From: Lutibacter sp. B1
GTDB lineage: Bacteria > Bacteroidota > Bacteroidia > Flavobacteriales > Flavobacteriaceae
Assembly: GCF_012524075.1 (NCBI RefSeq)
Contig: NZ_JAAZUI010000002.1
Location: 1 to 64,000, forward strand
Reading direction: 5' to 3'
Length of the DNA stretch: 64,000 nt
The translations under genes were made by a program, and so were the position numbers. The notes under the pieces are model-generated. The model saw only the letters and a program-made list of their open reading frames with translations. It was not told where the DNA came from and did not search any database. Each line of letters begins with the position of its first letter. Within the stretch, counting starts at the first letter, position 1. Below are positions 20,541 through 29,119 of the stretch, one piece after another.

Positions 20541-23500
20541 ATGATAAAAAACTACGCGTTTCTAATAATTCTTTTAAGTGCATTTACATTTAAGGTATGT
20601 GCCCAATCACCTTTAGAAGTTTTTTCTGAAGAAAACTATGGAGGTAGTTCACAACAATATGAAATTTTTACATTACATAAAGATTTAGGTTCTTTTGATA
20701 ATAACATTAAGTCTTTTAAACTGCAACAAGGTTATATGGTAACCTTTGCTTCTAATTCTAATGGAACAGGATATAGTAGAGTGTTTAGAGCTGATAATGC
20801 AGATTTAGAAATACCGGCTATGCCTCCTTATTTAAATGGTACTGTTTCCTTTATCAGAATTATGACCCTACACAATTTTGTTACTAAAAAAGGATGGGCA
20901 GGATGGAACTCAGAAGAAATAAATGCCTCCAATGGTACTTGGTATTACGATTGGTCTGCAGGCGGCAACACATCATCTGAATTAGAATATGTGCCTATAA
21001 AACAAAAACAATACTGGCCTGGTTGGGATGAAATTATTTCTAAGCAAGGAGCTACCCATGTATTAGGATATAATGAACCTGATCATACTGATCAGGCAGA
21101 CATGACTGTTGAAGAATCCATAAATGGTTGGCCAGATTTTATGCAAACAGGTTTAAGAGTAGGTGCTCCTGCTTATTCAGATCCTTTTAATGGAAAACTT
21201 ACCGATTTTATGGCTCAAGCAGAAGCACTAAATTATCGTATAGATTTCATACCAATACATGCATATTGGTTTAAATCTGCAGAACAATGGTCGGGAGATT
21301 TAGATTATCTGTATAACCAATACCACAGACCAATGTGGCTAACCGAATGGAATATAGGTGCCAATTGGACAAATCATAATTTTCCAGACGACCCTACTAA
21401 GTTAACCGATGCAAATGCTACCAAGCATTTAAATGATCTTAAAGCAGTATTAGATGTTCTAGAAAGTAAAGATTATGTTGAGCGCTATTCTATTTACAAT
21501 TGGGTACAAAATGCTAGAGCTATGATTGCCAATATTAACGATGAATTTAGAGAATTAAACCCGGATTGGGAAAGTTATGAGTGGTTAAAAAATGCACCGA
21601 TAATTTCAACTTCTAATGGTGGTAACGATTATAATGTATTAACTCCTGCGGGTGAATATTATCGTGATAGAGCCTCTAAAAAGGCTTATAATCCGACTAT
21701 GGAATATATTCCAACTTGGACTCCTTTAAAAGAGTCTTTAAATTATAATGCCGCAGATGATTTTCAAAGCATAACCCTTACTTGGGAAGGAATTAATAAT
21801 GATTTGATCAATAAATATGTTATTGAAAGAAAACTAGAAGGAGAAACGGAATTTTCAGTATTTTATGAATCTTCAGATTATACTGTTTTAAGTGTGAATG
21901 ATGTAATACACACCTTGGCAGAATATAGAATTAAAGTTATAGGTAAGGATAATGTAGCATCTACCTATTCTGAAATATTAGTTTTTCAGCAAAGTGAAAT
22001 TCCTGATACTCCAAGTAACATAACTGGTGAAGCGTTATCAACTTCGATTATAAATTTAAGTTGGTCTGCAGTAAACAATGCTGGAAGTTATAATTTAAAA
22101 AGAGCAACTACTGAAAATGGAACCTATGAGACCATAGCTTCTTATGTAACAGAAACAAGCTATCAAGACAACAGTTTAAATGCTGACACCAACTACTATT
22201 ACAAAATTTCCTCCGTAAATACAGGAGGTGAAAGCTCAGATTCTTCACCAATTATGGTAAAGACTTTAGCATTAGAAACACCAAATACAGTTTCTAATAT
22301 TATGGTAAGTTCCGGTGATGCACAGGTGATCTTAAGATGGGATTTAATGTATGATGCTAAATTTTATGTAAAACGGTCTATTTCAGAGAATGGTACATTT
22401 GAAATTATAGCCACTATTGAAACTAATAAATATATAGATGCAACAGTAGAAAATGGCACAACCTATTATTACCAAATTTCGGCATTTAATGATATGGGAG
22501 AAAGTGAAAATTCTGACATTCTGGTTGCTAAGCCAGAATTAGGGCAGCACTCCTATTACAATTTTAATGAGAATGAAGGTTCTAACCCACATGATCAATG
22601 GGGGAATTATACTGGAATTTTGAATTCAGCTGTCGTTTGGAAACCTGGTTTGCAAGATAGTGGTATTTTCTTAGATGGATCGTCTTCGGCATATATGGAT
22701 ATTGAAGATGGTGTTATGGAAAACTTGACTGATTTCACCATTTCGGCTTGGTTAAAACTGGAATCTATTCAAAATTGGGCTCGTGTATTTGATTTTGGCT
22801 CAGGCACTGATACATACATGTTTTTATCTCCTAAAAGTTCTTCGACAGGAAAATACCGATTTGCTTTTAAAAATGGAGATGATGAAGAAGCTATAGATGC
22901 TAACATTAGCCCTGTTACTGGTAAATGGGTTCATGTTGCAGTAACTTTAGAAGGCTCTATAGGTATTATGTATATAGATGGTGTAGAAGTAGGCAGAAAT
23001 GAAAACATAACCATTAACCCCTCAATGCTAGGGAAAACAACTCAAAATTATATAGGGAAATCTCAATGGCCTGATCCTAATTTAAATGGAAGTATTGATG
23101 AGTTTAAAATATATAGTTATGCATTAACACCTAGTAAAATAGCTCAACTTACAGAAATTACAACATCAAGTGATAATTTTTCAATTATTGCTTTTGGAGA
23201 AACCTGTCCGGACAAGGATAATGGAAAAATAGAAATTGTAGGTAATTCTGATTTAACATACAATGCCACTGTAAATGGAACATCTTATGCATTTACAAAT
23301 AACACATTAACATTAACCGATCTAGCTGTTGGTACATATAATATCTGTATTTCGGTAACAGAAGCTAATTTTGAACAGTGTTTTTTCATAGATATAATTG
23401 AAAGTAACCCCTTGGCAGGTAAATTTAAGACAGGTAAAAATAAAACACGTGTAGAAGTGTCTTCAGGAACTGCTCCATATTATGTTGCTATAAATGGAAT

Positions 23501-23858
23501 ACTAAAATTTCAGACTAACGAGACAGAATTTGATGTGCAAGCAAGTGCAGATAATCTTATAGAGATTACATCTTCTAATGATTGTGAAGGGATGCTTTCA
23601 AATGAGAATTTGCCTTTCATCAATGCTGTGGCATTCCCAAATCCATCTTCCGGGCATTTCGAAATTGCAATTCAAACGGACTCTAAAGAGATTAATCTGG
23701 AAATTTATGATTTTATGTCCAAACTCATTTCCAGTTCTACTTGTCCAATCATTGATGGAAAAATCTCTGTGAATATTGAAAAAGAGCCCTCTGGAATTTA
23801 CTTTATCAAAGTACAATCTAATATGGAGGTTAATACATTTCGTATAATTAAAAAATAA
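20541..23858 (+). CDS. T9SS-secreted GH128-like endo-glycanase with FN3 and LamG modules
   Basis: A 1105-residue multimodular protein: signal peptide (1-22), a beta/gamma-crystallin-like segment (about 24-110; SEENYGGSSQQYEI), a GH128-type TIM barrel (about 110-390), three FN3 domains (about 405-485, 486-575, 580-665), a LamG/concanavalin-like module (about 667-870), a Cys-bearing linker domain and a type A T9SS sorting tail (about 1030-1105; FPNPSSG to FRIIKK). Barrel motifs WYYDWSAGG, GYNEPDH with Glu179 and WLTEWN with Glu269 match the acid/base and nucleophile positions of GH128 (PF11790, asl1-like). Characterised GH128 enzymes cut beta-1,3-glucan. Every other enzyme here points to galactan and arabinan, so this one may cut a beta-1,3-galactan backbone. 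Surface or secreted location through T9SS contrasts with the lipoprotein enzymes around it. Confidence 0.85.
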   Translation: MIKNYAFLIILLSAFTFKVCAQSPLEVFSEENYGGSSQQYEIFTLHKDLGSFDNNIKSFKLQQGYMVTFASNSNGTGYSRVFRADNADLEIPAMPPYLNGTVSFIRIMTLHNFVTKKGWAGWNSEEINASNGTWYYDWSAGGNTSSELEYVPIKQKQYWPGWDEIISKQGATHVLGYNEPDHTDQADMTVEESINGWPDFMQTGLRVGAPAYSDPFNGKLTDFMAQAEALNYRIDFIPIHAYWFKSAEQWSGDLDYLYNQYHRPMWLTEWNIGANWTNHNFPDDPTKLTDANATKHLNDLKAVLDVLESKDYVERYSIYNWVQNARAMIANINDEFRELNPDWESYEWLKNAPIISTSNGGNDYNVLTPAGEYYRDRASKKAYNPTMEYIPTWTPLKESLNYNAADDFQSITLTWEGINNDLINKYVIERKLEGETEFSVFYESSDYTVLSVNDVIHTLAEYRIKVIGKDNVASTYSEILVFQQSEIPDTPSNITGEALSTSIINLSWSAVNNAGSYNLKRATTENGTYETIASYVTETSYQDNSLNADTNYYYKISSVNTGGESSDSSPIMVKTLALETPNTVSNIMVSSGDAQVILRWDLMYDAKFYVKRSISENGTFEIIATIETNKYIDATVENGTTYYYQISAFNDMGESENSDILVAKPELGQHSYYNFNENEGSNPHDQWGNYTGILNSAVVWKPGLQDSGIFLDGSSSAYMDIEDGVMENLTDFTISAWLKLESIQNWARVFDFGSGTDTYMFLSPKSSSTGKYRFAFKNGDDEEAIDANISPVTGKWVHVAVTLEGSIGIMYIDGVEVGRNENITINPSMLGKTTQNYIGKSQWPDPNLNGSIDEFKIYSYALTPSKIAQLTEITTSSDNFSIIAFGETCPDKDNGKIEIVGNSDLTYNATVNGTSYAFTNNTLTLTDLAVGTYNICISVTEANFEQCFFIDIIESNPLAGKFKTGKNKTRVEVSSGTAPYYVAINGILKFQTNETEFDVQASADNLIEITSSNDCEGMLSNENLPFINAVAFPNPSSGHFEIAIQTDSKEINLEIYDFMSKLISSSTCPIIDGKISVNIEKEPSGIYFIKVQSNMEVNTFRIIKK

Positions 23859-23865
23859 CTTTAAA

Positions 23866-24564
23866 ATGAAAAAAATATTCTTATTAACTTTATGTATTAA
23901 TATATTATTGGTTTCTTGTAACAATGATGATGATGGAATAGATCCACCAGAACCAATTGTAAATACAGCACCTAGTATACCGGTTATGATTTACCCTACC
24001 AACAATTTGGTATGTATTGAGAATGCTATCAATTTTGAATGGGAATCCTCAACTGATGATGAGGGAAACGTGCCAATCTATGAGGTGCAAATTGCTACCG
24101 ATATTGATTTTACTCAAGGGTTGAACTCCTTTACTACCATAGCTACCAGTAATCAAATCACATTAGAAAAAGGGCAACTGTACTACTGGAGAATAAGAGC
24201 CAAAGACACTAAAGATGCTACAAGTGATTATTCAGAAGTTTTTAATTTTTATACAGAAGGAACTGGTGTTATAAACCATATACCGTTTGCTCCTGTGCTA
24301 GTGTATCCAGAATTGAATTCAGAACAAACAGACAATTCCATATTGTTGAAATGGTCTGCCCAAGATGCTGATGGTGATAGTCTTGTTTACGATATTTATT
24401 TTGGTAATGATAATACATCTTTAGACAAAATAGCAAGCGATATATCGGAAAGTGAATACAATGCAGATTTAACAATTACTGGAGAATATTTCTGGAAAAT
24501 AATAGCTAAAGATGGTAATGGAGGCAGAACCGTAGGTCAAATATGGAGTTTTACAAAAAAGTAA
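23866..24564 (+). CDS. Two-FN3 surface lipoprotein, probable glycan binding
   Basis: A 232-residue lipoprotein with lipobox VSC at Cys18 followed by NNDDD, which predicts surface exposure. Two fibronectin-III/Ig-like repeats follow (about 36-130 and 140-230), each with the W-x-x-x-D-x-D/E-G-x-x-x-x-Y-x-V pattern and an internal YYWRIRAKD or YFWKIIAKDG end. It starts 7 bp after the GH128-like gene, so the two are translated from one transcript. No catalytic motif is visible. Small FN3 lipoproteins of this sort are often surface glycan-binding or spacer proteins; the ligand is unknown. A partner or anchor for the secreted GH128-like enzyme is possible but speculative. Confidence 0.75.
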   Translation: MKKIFLLTLCINILLVSCNNDDDGIDPPEPIVNTAPSIPVMIYPTNNLVCIENAINFEWESSTDDEGNVPIYEVQIATDIDFTQGLNSFTTIATSNQITLEKGQLYYWRIRAKDTKDATSDYSEVFNFYTEGTGVINHIPFAPVLVYPELNSEQTDNSILLKWSAQDADGDSLVYDIYFGNDNTSLDKIASDISESEYNADLTITGEYFWKIIAKDGNGGRTVGQIWSFTKK

Positions 24565-24588
24565 ATTTAAAACATATAGCTGACTTTA

Positions 24589-24635
24589 TACTTTTGATAT
24601 TTCACAAGCATTTTATAGTGTCATCAAAAATGCTT
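24589..24635 (+). promoter_or_regulatory. Possible internal promoter and leader hairpin before GH16
   Basis: TACTTTTG (24589-24596) fits the -7 consensus. Ten bases on, AAGCATTTT (24606-24614) and AAAATGCTT (24627-24635) make a perfect 9-bp hairpin with a 12-nt loop. No T-run follows. No -33 TTTG is seen. It may be an internal start with a structured, stabilising 5' leader, or an mRNA processing site. Confidence 0.35.
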
Positions 24636-24700
24636 TAAGTTACTAACCAAAAATGGTTTAAGAGATTTTTAATTCTAAACAATTAATTTAAAGTATAATT

Positions 24701-25567
24701 ATGAAAAAAAAATTCTTATTAAATATATGTTTTTTAGCTTGTTTTCTTTTTTTATTAATTAGTTATGGCTGTGCTTCTAAAAAGCATATTATCCACAAAA
24801 TAGATGATTATCATTTAATATGGAGTGATGAATTTAATATTGATGGTATTCCAAATCAAAATAATTGGGATTATGAACTAGGTTTTGTAAGAAATCAAGA
24901 AGAACAATGGTATCAAAAAAACAATGCCTTTTGTAAAGATGGAAATCTTATAATTGAAGCAAAAAAAGAGGTTAAAAAAAATCCCGTTTTCACATCATAC
25001 GATGACAAAAATTGGCGTAAAAACAGAGATTCCATAAAAATCACTTCAAGTTGCTTAATTACCAAAGGAAAACATTCTTGGCAGTACGGACGTTTTGAAA
25101 TGAGAGCTAAAATACCAACAGGAAAAGGTATGTGGCCTGCATTTTGGACTTTAGGATTAGAAAGTAATTGGCCAGCCAATGGTGAAATTGATATTATGGA
25201 ATATTATAAAGGGGAAATTTTAGCAAATATCGCTTGGGAGTCAGAAAAAAAATGGACACCAGTCTGGGATTCAGAAACTGTTAAATTAAGTAATTTTAAA
25301 GAAGATTGGGCTAATCAATTTCACCTATGGAGAATGGATTGGGATGAAAATTCAATAAAATTATTTGTAGACAATCAATTAATAAATGATGTAGATTTAA
25401 CAACTACTTATAATGGTACCAATAACAAAAACCCTTTTCATCAGCCTCATTATCTATTAATTAATTTGGCAGTTGGTGGAATGAATGGTGGAGATCTAAC
25501 AAAAGATAGTTTGCCTGCAGAATTTTTGATTGATTATATAAGAGTATATCAAAAAAAACAGAATTAA
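24701..25567 (+). CDS. GH16 endo-beta-galactanase/glucanase-type lipoprotein
   Basis: A 288-residue lipoprotein (lipobox YGC, Cys24) with a single GH16 jelly-roll. The catalytic ExDxxE signature reads GEIDIMEY with nucleophile Glu162, Asp164 and acid/base Glu167. WSDEFNIDG, GRFEMRAKIPTGKGMWPAFW and the C-terminal HYLLINLAVGG and YIRVYQ motifs are standard for the GH16_3-like group. Known members cut beta-1,3-glucan or, in arabinogalactan loci, beta-1,3- or beta-1,6-galactan. Here the GH43_24-like and GH35 neighbours favour galactan. It ends one base before GH35, so the genes are co-transcribed. A roughly 25-residue charged insert (about 88-112) precedes the substrate strand. Confidence 0.92.
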   Translation: MKKKFLLNICFLACFLFLLISYGCASKKHIIHKIDDYHLIWSDEFNIDGIPNQNNWDYELGFVRNQEEQWYQKNNAFCKDGNLIIEAKKEVKKNPVFTSYDDKNWRKNRDSIKITSSCLITKGKHSWQYGRFEMRAKIPTGKGMWPAFWTLGLESNWPANGEIDIMEYYKGEILANIAWESEKKWTPVWDSETVKLSNFKEDWANQFHLWRMDWDENSIKLFVDNQLINDVDLTTTYNGTNNKNPFHQPHYLLINLAVGGMNGGDLTKDSLPAEFLIDYIRVYQKKQN

Positions 25568-25568
25568 A

Positions 25569-27932
25569 ATGAAACCTCTAAAGCCTAAGCAATTATTAAA
25601 GTTCCTGATTGGAACTATTCTATTCTCCCTATTATTAATCACCTCTTGTCAAAAACCTCAAACCAAACATACTTTTGAGATTGGTAATGAACATTTTTTA
25701 TTAGACAGTATTCCTTATCAAATTCGTTGTGGAGAAATGCATTTTACCCGTGTTCCAAAAGAATACTGGAGACACCGAATCCAAATGATAAAATCTTTAG
25801 GTATGAATACCGTTTGCGCCTACTTATTTTGGAATTTTCACGAGCGTACACCCGGAGAATATACATGGGAAGGACAAGCAGATATTGCCCAATTTTGCAA
25901 AATTGCTCAAGAAGAAGGTATGTGGGTAATTTTACGCCCCGGACCCTATACGTGTGCAGAATGGGAAATGGGAGGTTTACCTTGGTGGCTATTAAAAAAC
26001 GATAATATAAAACTGCGCACAAAAGATCCTTTATATATAAAAGCTTCTCAAAACTACTTAAATGAAGTTGGTAAAGTTTTAGCTCCTTTGCAAATTACAA
26101 ATGGAGGTCCCATAATTATGGTACAAGTAGAAAATGAATATGGATTTTATGCTGATGATGCCGAGTATATGGGAATTATAAAAAACGCCATTGTGGATGC
26201 AGGCTTTAATGTCCCTCTTTTTTCTTGCAACCCAACATATCACTTAAAAAAAGGGTTTCGTAAAGATCTTTTTCCTGTAGTTAATTTTGGATCCAATCCA
26301 GAAGAAGCATTTAAAACATTACGAGAAATTCTTCCGCAAGGGCCACTAATGTGTGGCGAGTTTTATTCGGGCTGGTTTGATACTTGGGGTACACCTCATA
26401 ACTCTGGTAATATAGATCAATATTTAAAAGATATGGAATATATGCTCCAAAATGATGCTTCCTTTAGTATTTATATGGCACACGGAGGAACAACATTCGG
26501 CTTTTGGGCAGGTGCAGACAGACCTTTTAAATCAGATGTTTCAAGTTATGACTATGGTGCTCCTGTAAGTGAAGCCGGTTGGATTACAGAAAAGTTTACC
26601 AAAACAAGAGAGCTAATATCTAAAAACTTAATGCCCGGAGAATCTGAGCTACCGGAACCTCCTAAAGCAAATCCAACAATTACATTCCCATCTGTAAAAT
26701 TAACCAATTTTGCTCCTCTTTTTAATAATCTTCCAACACCAATTGTAACAAACAATCCTAAAACAATGGAATATTACGATCAGGCAAGAGGAACTATTTT
26801 ATATAGAACAACATTAGAAGCCGGAGACGAAAGCTTATTAAAAGTAGAGGCAGTACATGATTTTGCTTGGGTTTTTGTTGATGGCAAAAAAATAGGTGTA
26901 ATGGATAGGAGAAAACGAAATTTTGAGATTTTAATTCCAAAAAGAGATAAGAAAACTACCATTGATATATTAGTACACGCTATGGGAAGGATAAACTTTG
27001 GACCAGAAATACATGACAGAAAAGGTCTGATTGCTCCTATTCAATTTTTAGTCAAAAACAAAACATCGCTTCAACCTAAAGAATGGCAAATTTTTAACAT
27101 TGCCTATGAAGATGAAATGTTGGAAAATTTAAAATATGAAAGCACAAATACTACCAAAACCAGTCCCGGTATTTGGAATGGTGAAATAACACTCGATAAA
27201 ATTGGAGATATTTTTCTTGATGTTAGTACCTGGGGAAAAGGTGTTGTATGGATTAATGGACATTGCCTTGGACGTTATTGGAATATTGGCCCTACACAAA
27301 CGATGTATGTTCCCGGACCTTGGTTAAAAAAAGGTAAAAACGAAGTATTTATATTAGATTTAATTGGACCTGAAGATACTGTTTTAAAAGGTTTAGACAA
27401 ACCAATATTGAATGATTTACAGCCTAACAAAGATTTTTCGAAGGCTATTCGCCCTATAGTAAAATTAAATATAGATAAACTTACACCAACCCATAAAGGA
27501 CAATTTTTAAATGAAGACAAAATGCAAACCATTCAATTTTCAAAAATAACAAAAGGACGCTTCTTTTGTATAGAAGCACTTAGTTCTTTTGATAAACAAC
27601 CTTTAGCCGCTATAGCAGAAATGGATATTTACAATGCAGAAAACAAACCTATCAGCCATCAAAATTGGACTGTAGCATATGTAAGCAGTGAAGAGCTTTT
27701 TAAAGAAAATGGTAGTGCTGAAAATGCAATTGACGGACAAACATTTAATTATTGGCAATCTAAATGGAGTAGCAACAAAGCTGATTATCCTCATTATTTT
27801 ATAATTGATTTAGGAAAAAATGAAGATATTTCAAGCTTTAGATATGTACCTAAATCTGGCAATACCAGTGCTGGAAAAATAAAAGATTATCAAATTTTTA
27901 TTGGTAATGATATTATAAAAAAACCTTACTAA
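25569..27932 (+). CDS. GH35 beta-galactosidase lipoprotein with shortened C-terminal discoidin domain
   Basis: A 787-residue lipoprotein (lipobox TSC, Cys27). The TIM barrel (about 38-345) has GEMHFTRVPKEYW, RPGPYTCAEWEMGGLPWWL, acid/base Glu190 in VQVENEYG and nucleophile Glu264 in MCGEFYSGW, as in human GLB1. Beta-sandwich domains follow (about 380-610). The last 100 residues start an F5/8C (discoidin) module (ENAIDGQTFNYWQSKW, YFIIDLGKNEDISSFRYVP) but stop at KPY where the fold should need roughly 30-40 more residues. The next gene begins 12 bp later, so the missing part is not in another frame. It should release terminal beta-galactose, probably from beta-1,3 or beta-1,6 side chains. Confidence 0.92.
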   Translation: MKPLKPKQLLKFLIGTILFSLLLITSCQKPQTKHTFEIGNEHFLLDSIPYQIRCGEMHFTRVPKEYWRHRIQMIKSLGMNTVCAYLFWNFHERTPGEYTWEGQADIAQFCKIAQEEGMWVILRPGPYTCAEWEMGGLPWWLLKNDNIKLRTKDPLYIKASQNYLNEVGKVLAPLQITNGGPIIMVQVENEYGFYADDAEYMGIIKNAIVDAGFNVPLFSCNPTYHLKKGFRKDLFPVVNFGSNPEEAFKTLREILPQGPLMCGEFYSGWFDTWGTPHNSGNIDQYLKDMEYMLQNDASFSIYMAHGGTTFGFWAGADRPFKSDVSSYDYGAPVSEAGWITEKFTKTRELISKNLMPGESELPEPPKANPTITFPSVKLTNFAPLFNNLPTPIVTNNPKTMEYYDQARGTILYRTTLEAGDESLLKVEAVHDFAWVFVDGKKIGVMDRRKRNFEILIPKRDKKTTIDILVHAMGRINFGPEIHDRKGLIAPIQFLVKNKTSLQPKEWQIFNIAYEDEMLENLKYESTNTTKTSPGIWNGEITLDKIGDIFLDVSTWGKGVVWINGHCLGRYWNIGPTQTMYVPGPWLKKGKNEVFILDLIGPEDTVLKGLDKPILNDLQPNKDFSKAIRPIVKLNIDKLTPTHKGQFLNEDKMQTIQFSKITKGRFFCIEALSSFDKQPLAAIAEMDIYNAENKPISHQNWTVAYVSSEELFKENGSAENAIDGQTFNYWQSKWSSNKADYPHYFIIDLGKNEDISSFRYVPKSGNTSAGKIKDYQIFIGNDIIKKPY

Positions 27933-27944
27933 AATACTATTAAA

Positions 27945-29108
27945 ATGAAAAAACAAACTTCAATTAGACTATTATTATATACATTATGTGTCTGCATTCT
28001 TTTTGTAAACTGTAACACAAAAAAAGAAACAAAAAAAGTAAATGCATCTTTTATTTCTGGTGAAAAATGGATGGATACAGACAGTCTACATATAAACGCT
28101 CATGGTGGAGGAATTATGTTTTATAATAATACATACTACTGGTTTGGAGAACACAAAGTATCAGGTAGAGAAGGCAATACTGCTTTATTTGGTGTAAGAT
28201 GTTATTCTTCAACAGACCTTTACAATTGGAAAAATGAAGGAATAGCTTTAAAAGTTGTAGAAGATTCTATTTCTGAAATCACAAAAGGATGTGTTATAGA
28301 ACGTCCCAAAGTAGTATTTAATGAAAAAACAAAGAAATTTGTTATGTGGTTTCATTTAGAACTAAAAGGACAAGGTTATAACGCAGCCAGAACAGGTGTT
28401 GCTATAAGCGATTCACCTACAGGCCCTTTTGAATATCTAAAATCATATCGCCCTAATGTAGGAGTTTGGCCGATGAATTTTAAAGAAGAATGGAAAAAAA
28501 CATCTGAAAAAGATACTATTTCTAATAAATGGTGGACTAAAGAATGGTATAAAAGTGTAGAAGAAGGTGCTTTTGTTAAAAGAGATTTTGAAAAAGGACA
28601 AATGGCTAGAGATATGACTATTTTTGTTGATGATGACGGAAAAGCTTACCACATCCACGCTTCAGAAGAAAATCTTACGCTCCATATTTCAGAACTAACC
28701 GATGATTATTTAGATTTTACAGATAAATGGATAACTGTTGCCCCAGCAGGACATAATGAAGCCCCTGCTATTTTTAAACAAGATAGTGTTTACTATATGA
28801 TTACCTCAGGATGTACAGGATGGGATCCAAATGCTGCACGTTCTTTTAAATCATCCTCTATTTGGGGGCCTTGGGAATCTTTAGGAAACCCATGCATAGG
28901 CAAGGATGCCGATTTAACATTTAATTCACAAAGCACATATATTTTACCGGTACAAGGAAAAAAAGATGCTTTTATATTTATGGCAGACCGTTGGAAACCA
29001 AAAAACCCTATAGATGGAAGGTATATTTGGCTGCCTATTAAAGTTATTGATGGAAAACCTATTTTAAAATGGCACGACAAATGGGATTTAACTTTCTTTG
29101 ATAAATGA
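27945..29108 (+). CDS. GH43_24-like exo-beta-1,3-galactanase lipoprotein
   Basis: A 387-residue lipoprotein (lipobox VNC, Cys23). The five-bladed propeller has the subfamily 24 motifs INAHGGGIMFYNNTYYWFGE, VIERPKVVFN, ARDMTIFVDDDGKAYHIHAS, HNEAPAIF and SGCTGWDPNAA. This subfamily lacks the usual GH43 catalytic-base Asp. By comparison with the fungal enzyme Pc1,3Gal43A as I recall it, Glu272 (HNEAPA) is the acid and Gln329 (NSQS) takes the base role, with Glu119 also in the site. Members remove galactose from beta-1,3-galactan and step over side chains, the key reaction in arabinogalactan-protein breakdown. This gene is the strongest single clue to the substrate of the locus. Confidence 0.85.
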   Translation: MKKQTSIRLLLYTLCVCILFVNCNTKKETKKVNASFISGEKWMDTDSLHINAHGGGIMFYNNTYYWFGEHKVSGREGNTALFGVRCYSSTDLYNWKNEGIALKVVEDSISEITKGCVIERPKVVFNEKTKKFVMWFHLELKGQGYNAARTGVAISDSPTGPFEYLKSYRPNVGVWPMNFKEEWKKTSEKDTISNKWWTKEWYKSVEEGAFVKRDFEKGQMARDMTIFVDDDGKAYHIHASEENLTLHISELTDDYLDFTDKWITVAPAGHNEAPAIFKQDSVYYMITSGCTGWDPNAARSFKSSSIWGPWESLGNPCIGKDADLTFNSQSTYILPVQGKKDAFIFMADRWKPKNPIDGRYIWLPIKVIDGKPILKWHDKWDLTFFDK

Positions 29109-29119
29109 TTTTTTTTAAT

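Noticed and set aside
20541-25567. Laminarin (beta-1,3-glucan) as the target, from GH128-like plus GH16
   Set aside because: No GH3, GH17, GH30 or GH149-type glucan enzymes are present, and the GH43_24-like, GH2, GH35, GH51 and GH127 genes do not fit a glucan. It remains the main alternative for these two genes only.
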